A DNA stretch of 7,621 bases, taken from the NCBI GenBank assembly GCA_017615135.1, contig JAGAAU010000054.1, positions 1 to 7,621 on the forward strand, in the 5' to 3' direction. Shown here piece after piece: positions 1-6,727 of the stretch. This stretch comes from Bacteroidales bacterium (GTDB lineage: Bacteria; Bacteroidota; Bacteroidia; Bacteroidales; UBA932). The notes below the pieces were generated by a model. The model was not told the origin of the DNA. It saw only the letters and a list, made by a program, of their open reading frames with translations, and searched no databases. A program made the translations under genes and the position numbers. Within the stretch, counting starts at the first letter, position 1; each line of letters begins with the position of its first letter.

Positions 1-1
1 A

Positions 2-112
2 ATCCGTTGTTTCAAGGAAGAAGACGCGGCTATGCATGGAAGGGTTTGCCCGGGAGGGGAGGATGCGGCCGCATGTAAGGATTGTAATTTTAAAAATCAG
101 GAAAAGATATGA
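2..112 (+). CDS. Possible C-terminal end of an unidentified Cys-containing protein (5' truncated)
   Basis: The second forward frame is open from the window edge to a TGA at 110-112. This gives a 36-residue tail ending KNQEKI that overlaps the der start in an ATGA arrangement, typical of translational coupling. The tail carries three cysteines in a C-x8-C-x2-C pattern after an HGR triplet ([17 protein letters not shown]). That loosely recalls the Fe-S loop at the end of endonuclease III-like glycosylases, but the spacing is wrong and the fourth cysteine is missing, so I do not assign that family. The tail does not look like Era, the gene I would expect before der in relatives. The first forward frame also stays open until 76-78, so the reading frame itself is uncertain. 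Confidence 0.4.
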   Translation: MRCFKEEDAAMHGRVCPGGEDAAACKDCNFKNQEKI

Positions 113-1422
113 GTCTGGTAGCTATAGTTGGCAGACCCAATGTGGGTAAGTCCACCCTGTTCAACAGGCTGGTGGGAATGCGTCAGGCGATTGTGGACGA
201 CGAAGCCGGCGTTACCCGCGACCGTCATTATGGCCGTTGCGAATGGTGCGGAAATGAATTTTCCGTGGTGGATACCGGCGGATATACAAGCAATTCCGAC
301 GATGTGTTCGAGCAGGCCATCCGTTCCCAGGTGCAGATAGCCATCGAAGAGGCAGACCTTGTGCTCTTCATGGTGGAGGCTGCCACCGGCGTTACCGATT
401 ACGATTCAGAGATAGCCGATTTGCTCCGGCGTTCCCGCAAGCCTGTGGTGCTTTGTGTGAACAAGGTCGATTCCGGAGAGAAGCAGTACGACGCTTACCA
501 GTTCTATTCCCTGGGACTTGTCGAGCTGTACAGCATCTCCGCTGCCAACGGCAGCGGCACCGGCGACCTGCTGGACGCCGTTGTGGCGGCTCTGCCGCGA
601 GATGCTGCCCCGGACCCTGCCGACGCCCTTCAGGACCTCCCCAGGGTTGCCATCGTGGGCAAGCCGAATGTGGGTAAATCGTCCCTTGTAAACGCCCTGC
701 TGGGCAAGGAACGCAACATAGTTACCCCGGTGGCCGGCACCACTCGCGATTCCATCGCTACGCACTACAATAAATTCGGCCACGAATTCATGCTGGTAGA
801 CACTGCGGGCATACGCCGCAAGGCCAAGGTGCACGAAGACCTGGAATTCTACTCCGTCATGCGTTCCATCCGGGCTATCGAGAACTCCGACGTGTGCATC
901 ATGATGATAGACGCCACCACCGGAATGGAGGCCCAGGACATGAATATTTTCAACCTGATAGTGCGCAACCGCAAGGCCTGTATACTGGTGGTCAACAAAT
1001 GGGACCTTTTCATCAAGGACACCAATACCATGAAGGAGTACACCGAAGGCCTGCGCCGTCGTATCGCTCCTTTCGACGACGTGCCCATCATCTTTACCTC
1101 GGTGGTTAAGATGCAGCGCATCCAGGATGTGCTGCAGGCGGTTGCGGAAGTTTACGCCAACTACAGCACCAAGATTCCCACCGCCAGGCTCAACGAAGCC
1201 CTGCTCCCCATAATCGAGCAGACTCCTCCTCCCGCCTGGAAGGGAAAATACGTGAAGGTGAAGTACGTAACCCAGCTTCCTACGAAGTTCCCCGCCTTTG
1301 CCTTTTTCTGCAACCTCCCGCAATATATCAAGGACCCGTACAAACGCTTCCTTGAGAATCAGTTGCGCGAAAACTTCAATCTCACCGGCTGCCCGGTGCA
1401 GATTTTCTGCCGGAAAAAATAA
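109..1422 (+). CDS. der: Ribosome biogenesis GTPase Der (EngA), 437 aa
   Basis: Der is an essential GTPase with two tandem G domains that binds the large ribosomal subunit precursor and acts in its late assembly in the cytoplasm. G domain 1 shows the P-loop GRPNVGKS (8-15), the switch threonine in VTRD (35-38), DTGG (55-58) and NKVD (118-121). After a short acidic/Pro linker (about 165-177), G domain 2 shows GKPNVGKS (184-191), TTRD (211-214), DTAG (231-234) and NKWD (296-299). A basic KH-like domain fills about 350-437. The length is normal for the family and all nucleotide-binding motifs are intact. The G5 region of domain 2 reads TSVVKMQR (330-337), a little off the usual SA-type motif. 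The start is supported by the complete first P-loop and an AGGAAAAG stretch about 3 bases upstream of ATG. The stop TAA shares its last A with the start of the next gene. Confidence 0.98.
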   Translation: MSLVAIVGRPNVGKSTLFNRLVGMRQAIVDDEAGVTRDRHYGRCEWCGNEFSVVDTGGYTSNSDDVFEQAIRSQVQIAIEEADLVLFMVEAATGVTDYDSEIADLLRRSRKPVVLCVNKVDSGEKQYDAYQFYSLGLVELYSISAANGSGTGDLLDAVVAALPRDAAPDPADALQDLPRVAIVGKPNVGKSSLVNALLGKERNIVTPVAGTTRDSIATHYNKFGHEFMLVDTAGIRRKAKVHEDLEFYSVMRSIRAIENSDVCIMMIDATTGMEAQDMNIFNLIVRNRKACILVVNKWDLFIKDTNTMKEYTEGLRRRIAPFDDVPIIFTSVVKMQRIQDVLQAVAEVYANYSTKIPTARLNEALLPIIEQTPPPAWKGKYVKVKYVTQLPTKFPAFAFFCNLPQYIKDPYKRFLENQLRENFNLTGCPVQIFCRKK

Positions 1423-2267
1423 TGGTTCCGAAGAAAACGGCTGCCCTCACTATGCTGCGGGGCGACGAACTCTTCCTGCGCAAGTGGGTGGAGTATTACG
1501 GCGCTCAGCTGGGCCGCGAGAATCTGTATATCTACTTCGACGGCCTGGACCAGAAGGTTCCTGCCTTCTGCAAAGGCTGCCATACCGGTAAGATCGAGCA
1601 CCTGTCCCTGCCCGTAAGCGCGGGGGACCGCAGGCGTATAACCTATCTGTCGGAGCGAGCGGCGGAACTCTTCGCTCAGGGCTATGAAATGGTAATAGGT
1701 ACCGATGTGGATGAATTCCTGATTGTAGATCCGGCGTTGGGAATGAGCCTTCCTGAGTTTTTGTCTTCCGTGAAAACCTGCAGGACTTGCATTTCAGGGC
1801 TGGGTATAGACGTGGGGCAGAATACCCGTGCGGAAGGGCCCCTGGATCCGGAAAAGCCTTTTCTGGCCCAACGCAGATATGCAAAACTCTCCACCCGGTA
1901 TTCGAAGGCCAGCGTACTGCTGCAGCCCTGTACCTGGGGGAGCGGCTTTCACCGGGTGCGAGGCAAAAATTTCAGGATTGAAGAGGGACTTTACCTCTTT
2001 CATTTCGGGAGCGCAGACCTTTCCATCCTTAAGGCCAAGATGAGCGACAGTGAAAAACTGACCGAGGGCTGGGAGCACCATCTTAACAAGCGTAACGGCA
2101 CCATAATGCTGGCCAGTACTGCCACCCCGAAAGACTGGCGGAAGGCAACCGCTTTCGCCCGTTACTGCCAGAATCTTATCCGGCCTCCCCACATGTGGAA
2201 CAAGCCGGCCATGTTCGAAATGAAAATCCTGGTGGAAATCCCCTCCCGCTTCTCCGGAATCGTCTGA
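1422..2267 (+). CDS. Glycosyltransferase family 2-like protein (PF13704-type), 281 aa
   Basis: This is probably a soluble glycosyltransferase transferring a sugar from a nucleotide-sugar donor to an unknown acceptor. The N-terminal stretch TMLRGDELFLRKWVEYY (10-26) matches the N/R-x-E-x-x-FL-x-x-W-x-x-Y/H opening of the Glyco_tranf_2_4 group. It is followed by a beta strand LYIYFDG (35-41) and the metal-site motif TDVDEF (94-99), where DVD is the DxD equivalent. WGSGFHR (172-178) and LFHFGS (192-197) resemble the late His-containing motifs of this group. No signal peptide or strong membrane segment is visible. The length of 281 aa fits a single GT-A domain. The ATG overlaps the der stop as TAATG, with no Shine-Dalgarno sequence, so translation is probably coupled to der. 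I infer no functional link between the two genes. Substrate and acceptor cannot be told from the sequence. Confidence 0.78.
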   Translation: MVPKKTAALTMLRGDELFLRKWVEYYGAQLGRENLYIYFDGLDQKVPAFCKGCHTGKIEHLSLPVSAGDRRRITYLSERAAELFAQGYEMVIGTDVDEFLIVDPALGMSLPEFLSSVKTCRTCISGLGIDVGQNTRAEGPLDPEKPFLAQRRYAKLSTRYSKASVLLQPCTWGSGFHRVRGKNFRIEEGLYLFHFGSADLSILKAKMSDSEKLTEGWEHHLNKRNGTIMLASTATPKDWRKATAFARYCQNLIRPPHMWNKPAMFEMKILVEIPSRFSGIV

Positions 2268-2270
2268 TTT

Positions 2271-2286
2271 GCGCTCTTGCGCTTTT
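2271..2286 (+). terminator. Weak hairpin with short T-run after the glycosyltransferase gene
   Basis: GCGC-TCTT-GCGC (2271-2282) forms a 4-bp all-GC stem with a 4-base loop, followed by TTTT. It begins 3 bases after the glycosyltransferase stop. It is short for an intrinsic terminator, so most plus-strand stopping may occur at the stronger hairpin at 2370-2405. Confidence 0.25.
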
Positions 2287-2295
2287 GTGATTGTG

Positions 2296-2369
2296 TCGGG
2301 ATGATCCGACTCGAACGGACGACCCCCACGTCCCGAACGTGGTGCGCTAGCCAACTGCGCTACATCCCG
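2296..2369 (-). tRNA. tRNA-Pro (anticodon CGG)
   Basis: Read on the minus strand, the sequence folds into a complete 74-base cloverleaf. The parts are: acceptor CGGGATG/CATCCCG, D-arm GCGC-AGTTGGCTA-GCGC, anticodon arm CCACG-TTCGGGA-CGTGG, five-base variable loop GGGTC, and T-arm GTCCG-TTCGAGT-CGGAT (one G-U pair), with discriminator A. The anticodon CGG (2333-2335) reads the proline codon CCG. CCA is not encoded (the bases after the discriminator are CAC), so it must be added enzymatically. The 5' end directly abuts the U-tract of the rpsT terminator, and no promoter box is visible between them, so expression probably depends on read-through and processing. Confidence 0.96.
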
Positions 2370-2405
2370 AAAAAGAAAGCTGCCCGGATGAGCAGCTTCT
2401 TTTTA
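2370..2405 (-). terminator. Bidirectional intrinsic terminator between rpsT and tRNA-Pro
   Basis: The arms AAGCTGC (2377-2383) and GCAGCTT (2392-2398) form a perfect 7-bp stem with an 8-base loop. T-rich tracts lie on both sides: TCTTTTT on the minus strand (2376-2370) and CTTTTT on the plus strand (2399-2404). It can therefore end rpsT transcription leftward and the der/glycosyltransferase transcript rightward. The stem starts only a few bases beyond the rpsT stop codon, and the plus-strand T-run overlaps that codon. Confidence 0.8.
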
Positions 2406-2657
2406 TGCAAGTTTGTTTATGTAAACCTGAATGCCGCTCTTGAGGTTCGCAGCTTTGTTCTTGTGGATAACTCCAATCTTTGCAAGCTTGTCTATCATTG
2501 CAAAAACCTTGGGAGCGCTTGCCTCTGCGGTTTTCTTGTCTTTAGTATTGCGTATGTCGCGTATAGCGTTACGCGTTGTCTTTGCATAATACCTGTTATG
2601 CAATCTGTGCCTCTCGCCCTGGCGATTGGCCTTGTCTGCTGAAGCGTGATTTGCCAT
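2403..2657 (-). CDS. rpsT: 30S ribosomal protein S20, 84 aa
   Basis: S20 is a primary 16S rRNA-binding protein of the small subunit body. The 84-aa length is normal for the family. The N-terminus [13 protein letters not shown], the basic helix [16 protein letters not shown] (18-33) and the signature [10 protein letters not shown] (65-74) are diagnostic. The ATG is preceded by an A/T-only stretch with no Shine-Dalgarno sequence, as is common in Bacteroidetes. It lies 22 bases downstream of tRNA-Glu with no terminator between, so the two are probably co-transcribed, with RNase processing releasing the tRNA and leaving a short leader for rpsT. The gene ends at the bidirectional hairpin. Confidence 0.98.
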   Translation of the reverse strand: MANHASADKANRQGERHRLHNRYYAKTTRNAIRDIRNTKDKKTAEASAPKVFAMIDKLAKIGVIHKNKAANLKSGIQVYINKLA

Positions 2658-2679
2658 TATTTTATTTTTTTAATATCGG

Positions 2680-2751
2680 TAGTGGGTAGGAGAATCGAAC
2701 TCCTATTGCAAGAATGAAAATCTTGAGTACTAGCCGTTATACGAACCCACC
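2680..2751 (-). tRNA. tRNA-Glu (anticodon TTC)
   Basis: The minus strand folds into a full 72-base cloverleaf. The parts are: acceptor GGTGGGT/ACCCACT (G1-U72 wobble at the end), D-arm GTAT/GTAC, anticodon arm CAAGA-TTTTCAT-TCTTG, four-base variable loop CAAT, and T-arm AGGAG-TTCGATT-CTCCT, with discriminator A. The anticodon TTC (2716-2718) reads GAA/GAG. The bases after the discriminator are CCG, so the terminal CCA is not fully encoded. It is first in the tRNA-Glu / rpsT / tRNA-Pro cluster. Confidence 0.97.
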
Positions 2752-2789
2752 AACTCAGCCCAAAAGCGCATGTCGCGCAATAGGGACTG

Positions 2790-2821
2790 CAAAGGTAGAA
2801 ATAATTTTTTTGTTATCCAAA
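2790..2821 (-). promoter_or_regulatory. Bacteroidetes-type promoter for tRNA-Glu / rpsT
   Basis: On the minus strand TACCTTTG (2797-2790) matches the -7 consensus TAnnTTTG exactly. TTTG (2821-2818) sits 20 bases upstream, the expected place for the -33 element of the Bacteroides primary sigma factor. Predicted initiation is near 2783-2785, about 32 bases before tRNA-Glu. The -33 box begins two bases after the DUF4837 stop codon, so the promoter fills the gap between the two transcription units. Confidence 0.8.
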
Positions 2822-2823
2822 AG

Positions 2824-3807
2824 TTATTCTTCCTTTTTCCACTCCCATGAATAGAGTATGGATTCCACCTGCCTCAGATACTGCCTCTTGTCGTATTTCG
2901 GGGAGTAAATGAAGGCTTCTGCAGTAATTACACTGCGTCCGTCGGGGGAGTAGAAGGAATGGGAAACGAAGGGTCCTCCCATATAGTCGTTCTCCACTTC
3001 CCAGTAGCCCCTCGTCTGCACGAACCGGCGTCCTTTATAGCCCAGATTCTCGAACTGGGGGGTGAAGAATTCAGCGGTGGTCATCCAGGTGTTCTCGTAC
3101 ATTCCGGGAATGTTGTTGCGGGCCATCTCGTTGCGCCTGCGGATGATTGTCTCGGGCTCGAAGTCGGTGCGGCCGTCGGCAGAGCGGCTGTATATCAGAA
3201 TGTCCTGCATGGTGTACTGCTTGTCGTCCGCTATCCAGATGAAATCTGCTGTCTTTTTGCGCAGTTTGTACCCCATCGGGAAGTGCATTGTGCCGCCGAA
3301 TATCTCGCTGACCTCCTCGCCCAGGCTTTTCTCCTCGTATCGTATGCAGTTGGCTACAACGCGGTCCCTTTCCGCCTGTTCTATCGCGGAAAGTATGTTG
3401 GCGGAATTGCCGTCCATCAGTCTGACGGCCTCTTCAGCGTCTTTTGCATTCAGCTGGATTACGCACTGTGGCTGGGCCCAGACATTATGACGGTAGAAGA
3501 CACTGGCGGAATCTACCGCTGCGTTCACATTGAAGTAAACTATGTTCCTGTGCACCTTAAAGATATCTCCAAAGGCCGAAGGAGTTACGTTTACAAGGGT
3601 GTAGAGGGGCTCGGAGAGAGCCAGGTAGGGGCACTCCGAAGCGAGCAGGTCGCGGGTTGCCGCGCCGAGGCTGTCTTCCCACTGCGATTTTTCCATTACT
3701 ACCAGCACTTCGCCGGCCTTTCCGCTAACGTTGGGCAGCAGCGGTGCACCTGTCTTGCAGGCGGTCAGTGCAGCTGCGAGGGTTAAAGCAAGAATGATTT
3801 TTTTCAT
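2824..3807 (-). CDS. DUF4837 family outer-envelope lipoprotein, 327 aa
   Basis: This is a predicted lipoprotein of unknown function, conserved in Bacteroidales. The N-terminus MKKIILALTLAAALTAC is a type II signal peptide with lipobox LTAC, and the lipidated Cys is residue 17. Family marks recalled from DUF4837 proteins are LPNVSGKAGEVLVV (24-37), RNIVYFNV (87-94), VWAQPQ (109-114), RGYWEVENDYMGGPF (266-280) and the C-terminal YSPKYDKRQYLRQVESILYS (301-320). The length is typical. It is the last gene of the dxr-rseP unit: its ATG overlaps the rseP TGA by four bases (ATGA), implying coupled translation. No terminator hairpin follows, so transcription may run on into tRNA-Glu. A cell-envelope role is inferred only from the lipoprotein signal and the neighbours. 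Confidence 0.88.
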   Translation of the reverse strand: MKKIILALTLAAALTACKTGAPLLPNVSGKAGEVLVVMEKSQWEDSLGAATRDLLASECPYLALSEPLYTLVNVTPSAFGDIFKVHRNIVYFNVNAAVDSASVFYRHNVWAQPQCVIQLNAKDAEEAVRLMDGNSANILSAIEQAERDRVVANCIRYEEKSLGEEVSEIFGGTMHFPMGYKLRKKTADFIWIADDKQYTMQDILIYSRSADGRTDFEPETIIRRRNEMARNNIPGMYENTWMTTAEFFTPQFENLGYKGRRFVQTRGYWEVENDYMGGPFVSHSFYSPDGRSVITAEAFIYSPKYDKRQYLRQVESILYSWEWKKEE

Positions 3808-5138
3808 CGTATGTGTCGTCCTATATCGTTTCCAAATGCCAGCAGCATCAGCAGTATCAGCAGTATCATGCCTATCATCTGCGCAACTGCGAGGAAGCGG
3901 TCCGAGGGTTTGCGGCCGCTCACCATTTCATAAAGGGTAAAGAGGATGTGTCCGCCGTCCAGTCCGGGAATGGGCAGAAGGTTCATCACTCCAAGCATGA
4001 TAGACAGCAGCGCCAGCAGGTACATGAACCGGTAGGAATCCCAGGCACTCGGGAAAATTTGCCCTATCGCAATGAAACTGCCTACAGACTTGTATGCTCC
4101 GGTGGAGGGGGTTGCTATCAGTTTTATGTCTTTCAGGTAGCCGGAGACTGTTTCCCAGCTTAGTTTGAGACCTGCCGGGATGGATTCGGTGAACGAATAA
4201 TTCCGGGTGCGCACTTCAGGCATCTGCATGAACACTCCCAGGCGTCCAAGGCTGTCTACCGAGGCGTTCACGTCAAGACTGTCCTCCCCGCGGAGAACTC
4301 CGAGTTCCACCCCGGCTCCGGAGAATTGCGGCAGTATCTTTCGGGCATCCTGCAGGAACCGGACCTCCCGGCCTCCTATGCTGTAGATTGCGTCGCCCCG
4401 GGCAAGGAGTGCCGAATTGGGGTTGAGGGCATCTATAGAATCCACCACGAAGGGGATTGCCAGCGCGAACATATCGGGAGAATTGAGCATGCTGCTCACC
4501 TGACTGCGGTCTATATAGAGGTCCAGGGTGTCCCTGTCTCGCAGAACCTTGACCGATGAAACTTCGCGCCGCACCAGTTCGGCCTGAAGCGAACTGAAAT
4601 CTTCCGGTTCATAGCCGTCCATGCTGATAATGTGGTCTCCGTTGCGGAAGCCCATATCGTACGAAAGCTCGTTCACATAGATACGGGCGCCCTCGTTGGG
4701 GATGTATGCACTGCCCCAGATGCCCATTATGCAGCAGAAAATAACTATTGCCGATATGAAGTTGAAAAGAACGCCTCCGGCCATTACGAGCAGCCTCTGC
4801 CAGGCCGGATGGGTGCGGAACTCCCAGGGTTGAGGTTCCCTTTTCATGGACTCCAGATCCATGGATTCGTCTATCATGCCGGCTATTTTGCAGTAGCCTC
4901 CCAGGGGCAGCCAGCCAATTCCGTATTCGGTTTCCCATCTGGCGGCGGCAGGGAAAAGCTTTACAAACCAGCCGCTTTTGGTGCTGAATAGTTTGAATTT
5001 GCCGACATCGAAGAACAGGAAGAATTTTTCTACCCTTATGCCGAAGATTTTTGCAAAGAAAAAGTGCCCGGACTCATGTATGATTATGAGCAGGGACAGT
5101 GCCAGGATTACCTGGAGTATTTTTATAAGTACGGTCAT
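3804..5138 (-). CDS. rseP: RIP site-2 metalloprotease RseP, 444 aa
   Basis: RseP is an inner-membrane zinc protease that cuts transmembrane segments, such as anti-sigma factors or leftover signal peptides, within the membrane. The first membrane helix carries the zinc motif HESGH (21-25). The conserved GGVLFNF motif is at 121-127, and the last zinc ligand is D394 in NLLPIPGLDGGH (386-397). Four hydrophobic segments are visible: about 5-30, 118-143, 370-390 and 418-436. Two PDZ-like regions, about 150-215 and 232-295, lie between the second and third. The loop at about 35-115 is long, with FDVGKFKLFSTKSGW and LPLGGYCKIAGMIDESMD, as is usual in Bacteroidetes. All catalytic residues are present. 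The gene starts 9 bases after dxr and overlaps the DUF4837 gene. Its substrate here is unknown; no sigma/anti-sigma pair is in the window. Confidence 0.96.
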   Translation of the reverse strand: MTVLIKILQVILALSLLIIIHESGHFFFAKIFGIRVEKFFLFFDVGKFKLFSTKSGWFVKLFPAAARWETEYGIGWLPLGGYCKIAGMIDESMDLESMKREPQPWEFRTHPAWQRLLVMAGGVLFNFISAIVIFCCIMGIWGSAYIPNEGARIYVNELSYDMGFRNGDHIISMDGYEPEDFSSLQAELVRREVSSVKVLRDRDTLDLYIDRSQVSSMLNSPDMFALAIPFVVDSIDALNPNSALLARGDAIYSIGGREVRFLQDARKILPQFSGAGVELGVLRGEDSLDVNASVDSLGRLGVFMQMPEVRTRNYSFTESIPAGLKLSWETVSGYLKDIKLIATPSTGAYKSVGSFIAIGQIFPSAWDSYRFMYLLALLSIMLGVMNLLPIPGLDGGHILFTLYEMVSGRKPSDRFLAVAQMIGMILLILLMLLAFGNDIGRHIR

Positions 5139-5147
5139 GAAATATGT

Positions 5148-6299
5148 CTACAGCATTTCCCTCGCAAGGGCGGCGGCCTCTTCGTTGGTGGCGAAGATGT
5201 CGTCTGCGCTGGGATTTGCTGCAAAACTTACACCAGACATAACGGCTTCGCAAATTTTCGGGGTGTCGTAGAAGCCGGTGATACCTTTCAGGAAGGCCGC
5301 GACAGCCACTTCATTTGCCGCATTGAGGGCACAGGGGATGTTCCCGCCGCGGTTTATGGCCTCTCGGGCGAGTTCCAGGCAGGGGAAGCGGTTGATATCC
5401 GGGGCCTCGAAATGAAGGCTCCCAAGGGTGGAAAAGTCTATTTTGCGGTTGCCGCAGGAGAGCCTTTGCGGGAACCCGAGGGCGAAGCTGATGGGCTGAC
5501 GCATGTCCGGCATGCCCATTTGAGCTATTACGGCGCCGTCTTCGAATTCCACCATGGAGTGGATGACAGATTCGGGGTGAACCACCACATTTATTTTATC
5601 CGGGGCAATCCCGAAGAGCCAGTGGGCCTCTATGAGTTCGAAGCCCTTGTTCATCATGGATGCGGAATCGAGGGTGACCTTTGCACCCATATCCCAGTTG
5701 GGATGCTTCAACGCATCGGCTGCCGTAGCCTGGGCAATCTGTTCCTTGCTCCAGTTGCGAAAAGGGCCTCCGGATGCTGTCAGGTGCAGTTTTTCTACTT
5801 TATTTCCGGCAGCCCCCATCAGGCACTGGAAGATGGCTGAGTGCTCCGAATCCACCGGCAGCAGGGGAGCGTCGTGCTTTATGGAGACGGCGGTTACTAT
5901 CGCTCCGGCGGCCACCAGGGTTTCCTTGTTCGCCAGGGCCACTATCTTTCCGGCTTCAAGGGCGGCAAGAGTGGGTTTCAGACCGCTGAAGCCCACCATC
6001 GCCCCAACCACTATGTCCACATCGGCGGCAGCGGCCAGCGAACAGAGGCTCTCTACTCCGGCAAATACCTTGGAATCGCTGTCTTTCAGGGCATCGCGCA
6101 GTTCTGGATACTTGCCTTCGTTGCAGATAACTACATTGTTTACATCGAACTCCCGCGCCTGTGCCTCCAGCAGCCCGGTATTGTTCAGTGCCGAAATCAG
6201 TTCCACCTCGAAGAGGTCCGGATGCCTCCTCACCACATCCAGCGTCTGCGTGCCTATGGATCCGGTAGATCCGAGTATCGCTATTCTCCTCTTTTTCAT
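5148..6299 (-). CDS. dxr: 1-deoxy-D-xylulose 5-phosphate reductoisomerase, 383 aa
   Basis: Dxr catalyses the NADPH-dependent isomerisation and reduction of DXP to 2-C-methyl-D-erythritol 4-phosphate, the committed step of the MEP isoprenoid pathway in the cytoplasm and the target of fosmidomycin. Visible motifs are the dinucleotide-binding GSTGSIG (10-16), ANKET (123-127), PVDSEHSA (148-155) with metal ligands D150 and E152, ASGGPF (175-180), HPNW (199-202), and MMNKGFELIE (215-224) with the third metal ligand E221. HPESVIHSMVEF (241-252) is also present. Length and motif spacing are normal, so the enzyme should be active. The start lies 3 bases after the stop of the upstream small membrane protein gene, and rseP follows 9 bases downstream, making an operon. 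Coupling isoprenoid (undecaprenyl/quinone) supply with membrane quality control is a recurrent bacterial arrangement. Confidence 0.98.
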   Translation of the reverse strand: MKKRRIAILGSTGSIGTQTLDVVRRHPDLFEVELISALNNTGLLEAQAREFDVNNVVICNEGKYPELRDALKDSDSKVFAGVESLCSLAAAADVDIVVGAMVGFSGLKPTLAALEAGKIVALANKETLVAAGAIVTAVSIKHDAPLLPVDSEHSAIFQCLMGAAGNKVEKLHLTASGGPFRNWSKEQIAQATAADALKHPNWDMGAKVTLDSASMMNKGFELIEAHWLFGIAPDKINVVVHPESVIHSMVEFEDGAVIAQMGMPDMRQPISFALGFPQRLSCGNRKIDFSTLGSLHFEAPDINRFPCLELAREAINRGGNIPCALNAANEVAVAAFLKGITGFYDTPKICEAVMSGVSFAANPSADDIFATNEEAAALAREML

Positions 6300-6302
6300 C
6301 CT

Positions 6303-6647
6303 CTATTCGGGTTTGACCGTTTCTTTGAGCAGGGAATCCTGACGCGCAGCCTCTTCTGCCGCAAGGTCTGTAAGATATTCGGTGCCGCTCTTTATGAGAA
6401 GGCTGTCTCCGCTGAATCCCTTTTCTCCCGACAATGCTTTCTGAAGGTTATCCACGTAGAGTTCCCAGCGTGTAAGAAGGTTCTCCAGGGAATCTATCTT
6501 GATGGCGTTCTGGATTGCGTCCCTCTTGGCGTGAACCCCAAGGTACCCGGGAAGCAGAGCCTTTGCCGGCGTGAATGCGAACAGCAGCCAGGCCAGCAGG
6601 AACCCTCCGACGCCAGAGAGGATATAATTGAGGTAAGTTCTCTTCAT
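6303..6647 (-). CDS. Short single-pass membrane protein resembling the N-terminal anchor of an M23 peptidase, no peptidase domain, 114 aa
   Basis: The product has a short cytoplasmic start, one membrane helix (about 8-25), then FTPAKALLPGY (25-35), RDAIQNAIKIDSLENLLTRW (42-61) and a Gly/Asp/Ser linker with an acidic helix to the end. From memory, the helix + FTP-x-x-x-x-(I/L)PGY + NAI-x-x-DSLE layout is the membrane-proximal stalk of Bacteroidales M23 (LytM-type) metallopeptidases, which often sit next to dxr. Here the frame closes with TAG before any HxxxD or HxH zinc motif, and dxr begins 3 bases later. The N-terminal cytoplasmic segment of those proteins is also absent. The frame could start 10 codons earlier at 6677, but that Met lies upstream of a -7-like box and encodes MSGILIIFAN, an unlikely N-terminus, so I chose 6647. 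The protein may be a divisome/envelope scaffold or a degenerate remnant; its intact frame and operon position argue that it is expressed. Confidence 0.7.
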   Translation of the reverse strand: MKRTYLNYILSGVGGFLLAWLLFAFTPAKALLPGYLGVHAKRDAIQNAIKIDSLENLLTRWELYVDNLQKALSGEKGFSGDSLLIKSGTEYLTDLAAEEAARQDSLLKETVKPE

Positions 6648-6652
6648 GTTCG

Positions 6653-6660
6653 CAAATATA
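6653..6660 (-). promoter_or_regulatory. Candidate -7 box for the dxr-rseP operon
   Basis: On the minus strand TATATTTG (6660-6653) fits TAnnTTTG exactly and lies 5 bases before the chosen ATG at 6647. No clear TTG-type -33 element sits 19-21 bases further upstream (the region around 6680-6684 has none). If the box is used, transcription would begin at or near the start codon, giving an almost leaderless mRNA. Confidence 0.4.
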
Positions 6661-6692
6661 ATCAAAATGCCAGACACATTAGGAATTGTTAC

Positions 6693-6727
6693 GGGAATTT
6701 CCCTATATTGCGATAAAATTTATATCG
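6693..6727. promoter_or_regulatory. Two palindromes in the divergent intergenic region
   Basis: GGGAATTTCCC (6693-6703) is a perfect 5+1+5 palindrome. CGATAAAATTTATATCG (6711-6727) is an imperfect 17-base palindrome with arms CGATA/TATCG and one mismatched pair. Both lie between the divergent minus-strand operon and the plus-strand exported-protein gene, the second ending 4 bases before that gene's ATG. A TATATTG (6704-6710) between them could be a degenerate plus-strand -7 box. No regulator is known; operator function is inference. Confidence 0.3.

Noticed and set aside
2..90. Endonuclease III C-terminal Fe-S loop
   Set aside because: HGR and several cysteines are suggestive, but the spacing is C-x8-C-x2-C rather than C-x6-C-x2-C-x5-C, and the fourth cysteine is absent.
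406..1323. 305-aa open frame antisense to der
   Set aside because: It lies wholly inside der, which has every family motif. The peptide is rich in His, Gly and Val with no recognisable domain, as expected from the mirror frame of GC-rich coding sequence.
2277..2642. 121-aa plus-strand open frame over tRNA-Pro and rpsT
   Set aside because: It is antisense to a tRNA and to S20, and is explained by those genes.
2959..3786. 275-aa open frame antisense to the DUF4837 gene
   Set aside because: The minus-strand product has a perfect lipoprotein signal and family motifs, while the plus-strand peptide has none.
6693..6703. GGGAATTTCCC equals a eukaryotic NF-kB site
   Set aside because: This is a chance match in a bacterial genome; only the palindromic property was kept.
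5841..6716. 291-aa plus-strand open frame across dxr and the small membrane protein gene
   Set aside because: It is antisense to a certain dxr, crosses gene boundaries and has no coherent motifs; it is a shadow frame.
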